Shown: one piece after another, positions 7,003 to 12,051 of the stretch
Layout: every line of letters starts with the position of its first letter
How positions within the stretch are numbered: position 1 is the first letter of the stretch
Assembly (NCBI GenBank): GCA_025354965.1
Contig: JANXLW010000228.1
Location: forward strand, 1 to 12,051
Source of the DNA: Betaproteobacteria bacterium
GTDB taxonomy: Bacteria; Pseudomonadota; Gammaproteobacteria; Burkholderiales; Burkholderiaceae_C
Direction of reading: 5' to 3'
Length of the DNA: 12,051 bases
Made by a program: the position numbers and the translations under genes
The notes under the pieces: generated by a model
The model's input: the letters and a program-made list of their open reading frames with translations, nothing else
Told to the model about the DNA's origin: nothing
Databases searched by the model: none

Positions 7003-7227
7003 CGGTGACAGGTGATGGCATGAATCGGACGGTCAGCCCAAAATACTTCGGGCTTTTCACGAACTGTTGCGGTCCTTCAAGGAAGTCAGACCGATGACCG
7101 GTCAGCAGCGTTTGCCGACATTGGCGTGGCTGGATACAAATTCGGGACTGGGCCACAAACGGTCACTTGCGAATGGCCGGTAACTGGAAGCCAAAATTGG
7201 CGTAGGACACCGGCCCGGCAAGTTTTT
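7003..7227. other. Non-coding stretch between hydrolase remnant and recombinase
   Basis: I see no credible gene here. The short frames in this stretch have odd compositions and no family motif. It lies downstream of the minus-strand recombinase and may hold its 3' end signals, but I find no clear hairpin plus T-tract. Confidence 0.4.
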
Positions 7228-7851
7228 TCAAATCTCCGTTTGCTCTGAAAGTTCCAAGGCATCCTCGACCTCAATTCCGAGGTATCGAACGGTGCTTTCC
7301 AGCTTGGTGTGTCCCAGAAGCAATTGCACGGCACGGATGTTCTTGGTGCGTCGGTAGATCCAGGACGCTTTGGTACGACGCATGGTGTGAGTGCCATACG
7401 CTGTTGGATCAAGCCCGATTTCCTCAATCCAGGAATTCAATATTCGCGCGTATTGCCTGGTTCCCAAGTGTGGGGAATCATGAACCCGGCTGGGAAACAG
7501 GTAATCGTCATTCGCCAATCCCGCCTCCTTGATCCATTCAGTTACAGCATCTCTCGTTGGCGGCGTGATTTCAAACTGAACAGGCAGCGAGGTCTTCTGC
7601 TGCATGACAATCGCCCGTGTTGAAACGCGATCACCGTGGTAGATGTCTCGTACGCGCAAGCGCACTAAGTCGCACGCCCGAAGTTTGCTGTCCAACCCAA
7701 GGTCAAAAAGAGCAAGCTCTCGCGTGCGATGACCCAGTTGAAGTCGTATACGAATAGCCCAGATGTCTTTGAGTTTGAGTGGGGCCTTCTGGCCAACAAT
7801 TTTTCCTTTGTTCCACGGAACTTTGACGTGTGAGGCAGTTTCGCTGTCCAT
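7228..7851 (-). CDS. Short tyrosine recombinase (integrase family)
   Basis: A 207-residue protein with the complete tyrosine-recombinase catalytic set: Arg58 (in DSKLRACDLVRLRV), Lys86 (QQKTSLPV), His155 and Arg158 (GTHTMRRT), His181 (LLGHTKLES) and the nucleophile Tyr190 (VRYLGIEV). It should cut and rejoin DNA through a 3'-phosphotyrosine link. The N-terminal SAM-like core-binding domain of phage integrases is missing or reduced to about 30 residues, so it resembles the roughly 200-residue FimB/FimE-size enzymes rather than a phage integrase. The start is well supported: AAGGAG (7863-7858, minus) lies 6 bases before the ATG. It is transcribed away from the helicase gene. It may move or invert DNA here, but I see no attachment repeats or invertible-element repeats. 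Nothing indicates inactivation. Confidence 0.92.
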   Translation of the reverse strand: MDSETASHVKVPWNKGKIVGQKAPLKLKDIWAIRIRLQLGHRTRELALFDLGLDSKLRACDLVRLRVRDIYHGDRVSTRAIVMQQKTSLPVQFEITPPTRDAVTEWIKEAGLANDDYLFPSRVHDSPHLGTRQYARILNSWIEEIGLDPTAYGTHTMRRTKASWIYRRTKNIRAVQLLLGHTKLESTVRYLGIEVEDALELSEQTEI

Positions 7852-8279
7852 GATGATCTCCTTATGTTGAAGGGGAGTGCAACTGTGGACCGATCACGCC
7901 AATAGTCAATCCCGTCTCTGCATTGAGATTGCCTGACAGCAGACGTAGGTCAATGGCACATGGGTGCCCGAAGCTGTCACTCGTCGCCCCGATCATCCAG
8001 CGGCAGGTTACTGAGCGCAGCAGTCATCCAAGGCAAAAGGCAACGGACCGCAGGTCGGCCATTCCGGCCATTGGCACTCTGGGGCGCGAAAGGTCAGTAT
8101 GGAACGGTTACCAGTCATGTGCGAACAGGACATTGGATATCCCATGGAAAAATCGCGGTTGGAGTAGTGGCGGGTCATGGTGTCCTTCTTTCATGCGCAC
8201 GGGTTATCCTTCAAGAAATTATCTTGGACCTTCCAGTGCGTTGCAGGACAATTACCAAAATACCAATAAATCCCGGCCA
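7852..8279. other. Intergenic region between recombinase and SNF2 helicase
   Basis: This 428-base stretch holds the recombinase Shine-Dalgarno (7858-7863, minus) and a TTGACT (7909-7904, minus) that could be its -35 box, although no good -10 follows at 17 bases. The plus frame of the helicase stays open back to 7923, but that part shows no family similarity and looks like chance coding. The GGCCATT word occurs twice close together near 8058-8072. Promoter signals for the helicase must lie here; a weak TTGGAC-N17-GACAAT is at 8224-8252. Confidence 0.4.
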
Positions 8280-11144
8280 GTGATCTCCGCTTACCACACA
8301 AAATATTTCGCCTACGAGCTGACGCGACGCTGCCCGCCGGATAGCGTCGAGAAGCTGGCTGGTGCGCTCGTGGATGCTCAGGTGGATCTGAATCCGCATC
8401 AAGTCGATGCGGCGCTGTTCGCGTTTAATTCGCCGCTATCCAAGGGCGCCCTGCTCGCCGATGAGGTGGGCCTGGGCAAGACCATCGAAGCGGGTCTGGT
8501 GCTGTCCCAGAAGTGGGCCGAGCGCAAGCGGCGCATTCTGATCATTACGCCGTCGAACTTGCGCAAGCAGTGGTTTCAGGAGCTGGCCGAGAAATTTTTC
8601 TTGCCCTGCCGGATCCTCGAAGCCAAGCCCTATAACGCTGCGATCAGGCAAGGCCAGTTCCGTCCGTTCGAGGTTCCCGAGATTGTCATTTGCTCGTATC
8701 AGTTCGCCAAGAGCAAGGCCGGCGATGTACATGCCGTGCCGTGGGACTTGGTGGTAATCGACGAAGCGCACCGGCTGCGCAACGTCTACAAGCCGTCGAA
8801 TGTCATTGCCAACACCCTCAAGCAAGCGCTGGCCGGCAAGCACAAGCTGCTGCTCACGGCGACGCCCTTGCAGAATTCCTTGCTGGAGTTGTTCGGTCTG
8901 GTGAGTTTCATCGACGACCACACCTTCGGCGACCTGAAAAGCTTCCGCGAACAGTTCGCCAATCTGAATCAGGAGCAGGTGTTCCAGACGCTCAAGGCAC
9001 GCCTCAAGCCCGTCTGCCACCGCACCCTGCGCCGGCAGGTCACGGCTTACATTCCCTACACCAAGCGCCTGCCGCTGGTCGAAGAATTCACGCCGGAGGA
9101 AAGCGAAGATCGGCTCTACCAATTGGTGTCGGCATACCTGCAACGGGACAACCTTCAGGCGCTGCCGGCCAGTCAGCGCAGCCTGATGACGCTGGTGCTG
9201 CGCAAGTTGCTGGCTTCATCGACCTTCGCCATTGCCGGCGCGCTGACCTCGATTTCCAATCGCCTCAAAACCAAGCTTCGCAAACAGGAACCAGCTGAAT
9301 CGCTGGAAGACGAGCTCGATCAGGACTACGAAGCCCTCGACGAAACGGCCGAGGAATGGACCGACGACGAACCCGTTGAACTCCTTACCGAAGACGACCG
9401 CCGAGCGCTTGAGCAGGAAATCGCCGACCTCGATGCCTTCGCCCAACTGGCCGCTTCCATCAAGCACAACGCCAAGGGCAAGGCACTGCTGAAGGCGTTG
9501 GGCATTGCCTTCGCCAAGGCGAAAGAGATCGGTGCCGAGCAGAAGGCCATCATCTTCACCGAATCGCGCCGCACGCAGAGTTATCTGCTGCGCGTGCTGG
9601 CGGACAGCCCGTTTCGTGACGGCATCGTCTTGTTCAATGGCTCGAACACCGACAACGGCTCCAAGCTGATCTATAGCCAATGGCTAGAGCGCCACCAGGA
9701 AAGCGATCGGGTCACCGGCTCGCGCTCCGCCGACATGCGCTCGGCGCTGGTGGATTACTTCCGTGAGCAGGGCCGCATCATGATCGCCACCGAGGCGGGT
9801 GCCGAAGGCATCAACCTCCAGTTCTGCTCGCTGGTGGTGAATTACGACCTGCCCTGGAACCCGCAGCGCATCGGCCGCTGCCATCGCTACGGCCAGAAGC
9901 ACGACGTGGTGGTGGTGAATTTCCTCAATCGGAAGAATGCCGCCGATCAGCGCGTCTTCGAGTTGCTGTCGGAAAAATTCCAGCTCTTCGAAGGCGTCTT
10001 CGGTGCCAGCGACGAAGTGCTGGGCGCCATCGAATCCGGCGTGGATTTCGAAAAGCGCATCGCTGCCATCTATCAGAACTGCCGCAAGCCTGAGGAGATC
10101 GCCACCGCATTCAACCAGCTCCAGCTCGAACTGAACCTGGAGATCAACGAATCCATGACGCGCACGCGTCAGCAACTGCTGGAAAACTTTGACGACGAAG
10201 TGCGCGAAAAACTCAAGGTACGCGATGAAGCCTCTCGGGCATACCTCAACCGCTACGAGCGCCTGCTCATGCAGCTCACGCGGCATGAACTGGAGGGTCA
10301 GGCCGAATTTCTCGGGGATGCGTCATTTCGCTTGGCGGAAAATCCTTTCCCGCAGCACGGCGCCGCCATCCCGCTGGGCCTGTACGAACTGCCGCGCCGT
10401 TCCGGCGAAGCCCACCTTTACCGCCTCAACCATCCGCTGGCCGAAGCGCTGATTGCAGACGCCAGGAGCCGCGACTTGCCGGCTGCGGAGATTCATTTCG
10501 ACTACGGCCAGCATGACGGCAAGGTCACGACCCTTGAGCCCTTGATCGGCAAGGCCGGCTGGCTGGCCCTGTCATTTTTCAGCGTGGAAGCGCTCGACCA
10601 GGCGGAAGATCATCTGATCTTCTCGGCCGTCACCGACAATGGCCAAACACTGGATGAAGAAGTCGCGCAGCGCCTGCTGACGCTGCCGGCGGCTTCGCCT
10701 CCACTCCCTCTCCCTCAGGGAGAGGGCTGGGATGAGGGTGGGGTCAGTCACCAACTTGAAACCCTCACCCAGACGCGGCAGGCCACGATCCAGCGCAGCA
10801 TTTCCGAGCGCAACGCGCGCTTTTTCGAGGCGGAGGCCGACAAGCTCGACGGTTGGGCCGACGACCTCAAAATGGGGCTGGAACGCGAAATCAAGGAAAT
10901 CGACCGCCAGATCAAGGAGGCCCGCCGCGCCGCGACAACCGCCCTGACGCTGGAGGAAAAGCTCGCCGGGCAAAAGCAGATCAAGGCCCTGGAAACCCAG
11001 CGCAACCAGAAGCGACGTTCCCTGTTCGATGCGCAGGATCAGGTGGACAAGCAGCGCGAGGAATTGATTGCGGTCATCGAAGGCAAGCTGAACCAGACCA
11101 CAAGCATGCAGCCCTTGTTCATGCTGCGCTGGGCGCTTTGTTGA
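8280..11144 (+). CDS. SNF2-family DEAD/DEAH helicase (translocase), likely defence-associated
   Basis: From the GTG at 8280 the protein is 954 residues: ISAYHTKYFAYELTRRC, then LNPHQVDAALFAF. ATPase motifs are complete: ADEVGLGKTIEAG (GLGKT 64-68), VVIDEAHRLRN (DEAH 161-164) and LTATPLQN (from 193). An acidic insert (about 340-380) precedes the C-terminal helicase domain, which has ATEAGAEGINLQ and QRIGRCHRYGQ (529-539), the arginine-finger motif of SNF2 enzymes. The C-terminal 120 residues are charged coiled coil. SNF2 proteins of this type use ATP to move along double-stranded DNA and occur in restriction-like and DISARM-like loci. The start is uncertain: the frame is open back to 7923, family similarity begins near 8280, and neither GTG 8280 nor TTG 8241 has a good Shine-Dalgarno. 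Residues about 807-821 are encoded by an inserted REP-like repeat, in a linker before the coiled coil. A small ORF and a DUF2130 gene follow on the same strand. Confidence 0.9.
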   Translation: MISAYHTKYFAYELTRRCPPDSVEKLAGALVDAQVDLNPHQVDAALFAFNSPLSKGALLADEVGLGKTIEAGLVLSQKWAERKRRILIITPSNLRKQWFQELAEKFFLPCRILEAKPYNAAIRQGQFRPFEVPEIVICSYQFAKSKAGDVHAVPWDLVVIDEAHRLRNVYKPSNVIANTLKQALAGKHKLLLTATPLQNSLLELFGLVSFIDDHTFGDLKSFREQFANLNQEQVFQTLKARLKPVCHRTLRRQVTAYIPYTKRLPLVEEFTPEESEDRLYQLVSAYLQRDNLQALPASQRSLMTLVLRKLLASSTFAIAGALTSISNRLKTKLRKQEPAESLEDELDQDYEALDETAEEWTDDEPVELLTEDDRRALEQEIADLDAFAQLAASIKHNAKGKALLKALGIAFAKAKEIGAEQKAIIFTESRRTQSYLLRVLADSPFRDGIVLFNGSNTDNGSKLIYSQWLERHQESDRVTGSRSADMRSALVDYFREQGRIMIATEAGAEGINLQFCSLVVNYDLPWNPQRIGRCHRYGQKHDVVVVNFLNRKNAADQRVFELLSEKFQLFEGVFGASDEVLGAIESGVDFEKRIAAIYQNCRKPEEIATAFNQLQLELNLEINESMTRTRQQLLENFDDEVREKLKVRDEASRAYLNRYERLLMQLTRHELEGQAEFLGDASFRLAENPFPQHGAAIPLGLYELPRRSGEAHLYRLNHPLAEALIADARSRDLPAAEIHFDYGQHDGKVTTLEPLIGKAGWLALSFFSVEALDQAEDHLIFSAVTDNGQTLDEEVAQRLLTLPAASPPLPLPQGEGWDEGGVSHQLETLTQTRQATIQRSISERNARFFEAEADKLDGWADDLKMGLEREIKEIDRQIKEARRAATTALTLEEKLAGQKQIKALETQRNQKRRSLFDAQDQVDKQREELIAVIEGKLNQTTSMQPLFMLRWALC
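10699..10742. repeat. REP-like GC-rich hairpin inserted in the helicase gene
   Basis: CCCTCTCCCT (10706-10715) and AGGGAGAGGG (10717-10726) are perfect 10-base arms around one base, followed by a GGGATGAGGGTGGGG tail. This is the hallmark of the small dispersed palindromic repeats common between genes in proteobacteria. Here it is read in frame as PPLPLPQGEGWDEGG inside the helicase, in a linker, without a stop. Confidence 0.75.
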
Positions 11145-11234
11145 TGATGGCGCCCGCGCCCGAATCGGGGGAACGGCAACTGCTGCCGCGCGCTGCGCCG
11201 TATCGCCAGCGCCGACTTTTTGGGGTACGACCGA

Positions 11235-11363
11235 ATGGCTCGTCTGGTGAGCCTTGCTGCGGTTAAACTTGCCATGCCATTTGAAAATATCACTCCACCA
11301 ACAGGAGAGGAAAACAGTAGCCTGTCGAATGGTACCGGCACGCAAGATGGGATAGCGAAATGA
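11235..11363 (+). CDS. Small ORF (42 aa) coupled to the DUF2130 gene
   Basis: ATG 11235 opens MARLVSLAAVKLAMPFENIT, ending GTQDGIAK with TGA at 11361-11363. The stop overlaps the DUF2130 ATG at 11360 in an ATGA arrangement, as in coupled genes. A GGGG (11222-11225) lies 9 bases upstream as a possible Shine-Dalgarno; an internal ATG at 11274 gives a 29-residue alternative. The same frame is open back to 11148 (ending RRIASADFLGYDR before the Met), so it could be longer with a rare start or be the tail of a decayed gene. I do not recognise the family. It is slightly hydrophobic at the N-terminus and polar at the end. Confidence 0.45.
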   Translation: MARLVSLAAVKLAMPFENITPPTGEENSSLSNGTGTQDGIAK

Positions 11364-12051
11364 CCGAACCGACCATCACCTGCCCGAACTGCAAGACCGA
11401 AATCCGGCTGACCGAATCCCTCGCCGCGCCGCTGATCGCGGCGACGCGCCAGCAGTTCGAGCGGCAACTTGCACAGAAAGACGAGGACATCGCCAAGCGC
11501 GAGCAAGGCATCCGCGACAAGGAAAAACAGATCGCCGAGGCCAAGCGCACGCTGGACGAACAGGTCGCCGATCAGGTCGCCGCGCAACTGAAGGCCGAGC
11601 GCGCCCGCGTCGTCGCCGAAGAATCGAAGAAAGCCAAGCAGGCCGCCGCTACGGAACTCGAAGGCAAGGCACGCGAACTCGCCGAGCTTCAGGAAGTGCT
11701 CAAGTCCCGTGACGAAAAGCTGGCCGAGGCCCAGAAGGCGCAGGCCGAACTCATCAAGAAGCAGCGCGAGCTCGACGACGCCAAACGCGAACTCGAACTG
11801 ACAGTTGAAAAGCGCGTGCAGGACGGCCTGACCGAAATCCGTACCCAGGCAAGGAAAGAAGCCGAGGACGAACAGAAGCTCAAGCTAATGGAGAAGGAAC
11901 AAACCATTGCCGCGATGCAGAAACAGATTGAAGACCTCAAGCGCAGAGCCGAACAGGGCTCGCAGCAATTGCAGGGCGAAGTTCAGGAACTGGAACTGGA
12001 AAACCTGCTGCGCGCCAAGTTCCCCTTCGACAGCATCGAACCGGTGCCCAA
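11360..12051 (+). CDS. DUF2130 protein, zinc-ribbon plus coiled coil (5' part, cut by window edge)
   Basis: The frame from ATG 11360 is open to the window end, giving 230 residues. It begins MTEPTITCPNCKTEIRLTES, with CPNC at residues 8-11 as half of a likely zinc ribbon. Residues about 25-205 are a long, highly charged coiled coil rich in Glu, Lys, Ala and Gln. The last visible stretch, ELENLLRAKFPFDSIEPVP, is where the conserved DUF2130 core starts. The biochemical role of this family is not known to me; members occur both alone and beside helicase and DNA-modification genes. The start overlaps the preceding small ORF by four bases, and the gene is 215 bases after the helicase, so all three may form one operon. 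The weak Shine-Dalgarno (GATGGGA) fits translational coupling. The family call rests on the N-terminus only. Confidence 0.85.
   Translation, partial: MTEPTITCPNCKTEIRLTESLAAPLIAATRQQFERQLAQKDEDIAKREQGIRDKEKQIAEAKRTLDEQVADQVAAQLKAERARVVAEESKKAKQAAATELEGKARELAELQEVLKSRDEKLAEAQKAQAELIKKQRELDDAKRELELTVEKRVQDGLTEIRTQARKEAEDEQKLKLMEKEQTIAAMQKQIEDLKRRAEQGSQQLQGEVQELELENLLRAKFPFDSIEPVP

Noticed and set aside
6798..7097. 99-residue plus-strand frame after the toxin-antitoxin promoter
   Set aside because: Its translation has no recognisable motif, and the neighbouring frame over the same bases carries the hydrolase signature.
7923..8279. N-terminal 119-residue extension of the helicase frame
   Set aside because: It has no family similarity, is rich in Arg, Ser and Pro, and lacks a clear ribosome site; the conserved N-terminus begins near 8280.
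7003..8279. Possible attachment-site repeats around the recombinase
   Set aside because: Comparing both flanks by eye gave only short shared words such as GAATGGCCG, no longer than expected for GC-rich intergenic DNA.
8436..9143. 235-residue minus-strand open frame, and similar ones at 9684-10286 and 10572-11345
   Set aside because: They lie antisense to the well-supported helicase gene and show no family motifs.

Overview
The window looks like part of a proteobacterial chromosome, most likely a betaproteobacterium. That lineage call is an inference from moderately high GC, gene style and the large PAS/GAF/GGDEF/EAL protein; no rRNA or other marker gene is present to fix it. It reads as two parts: conserved signalling and stress genes (1 to about 5,600), then an accessory region with toxin-antitoxin, recombinase, gene-remnant and helicase genes (about 5,700 to the end).

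Region 1 (1-1825): a divergent pair. On the minus strand is the 5' part of a membrane cytochrome b/b6-type subunit, cut by the window edge. On the plus strand is an ECF sigma factor whose stop overlaps the start of a six-helix DUF1109/NrsF-type anti-sigma factor with a conserved-looking cysteine set. The intergenic region carries two oppositely oriented copies of GTAACC-N16-CGAA, the motif I recall for the heavy-metal-responsive sigma-F of Caulobacter. This suggests an autoregulated, redox- or metal-responsive switch driving the cytochrome operon.

Region 2 (1865-5602, minus): one very large cytoplasmic c-di-GMP protein with about five PAS-type domains, a GAF domain, an intact GGDEF with I-site, and an intact EAL. 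It faces the anti-sigma gene tail to tail. A six-codon leader ORF with a good Shine-Dalgarno overlaps its start codon.

Region 3 (5724-6783, minus): a Xre/MbcA-like antitoxin and RES-domain toxin pair, overlapping by 4 bp, with a perfect inverted repeat and a second palindrome upstream as likely operators.

Region 4 (about 6784-8279): a decayed alpha/beta-hydrolase C-terminus, non-coding sequence, and a short tyrosine recombinase on the minus strand with all six catalytic residues but little N-terminal domain.

Region 5 (8280-12051, plus): a SNF2-type helicase of about 954 residues, a small coupled ORF, and the start of a zinc-ribbon and coiled-coil DUF2130 protein that runs off the window. 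Helicase plus DUF2130, next to a recombinase and a toxin-antitoxin pair, looks like the first genes of a defence or restriction-type locus; the diagnostic genes would lie past the right edge. A REP-like GC-rich hairpin repeat is inserted in frame inside the helicase gene.
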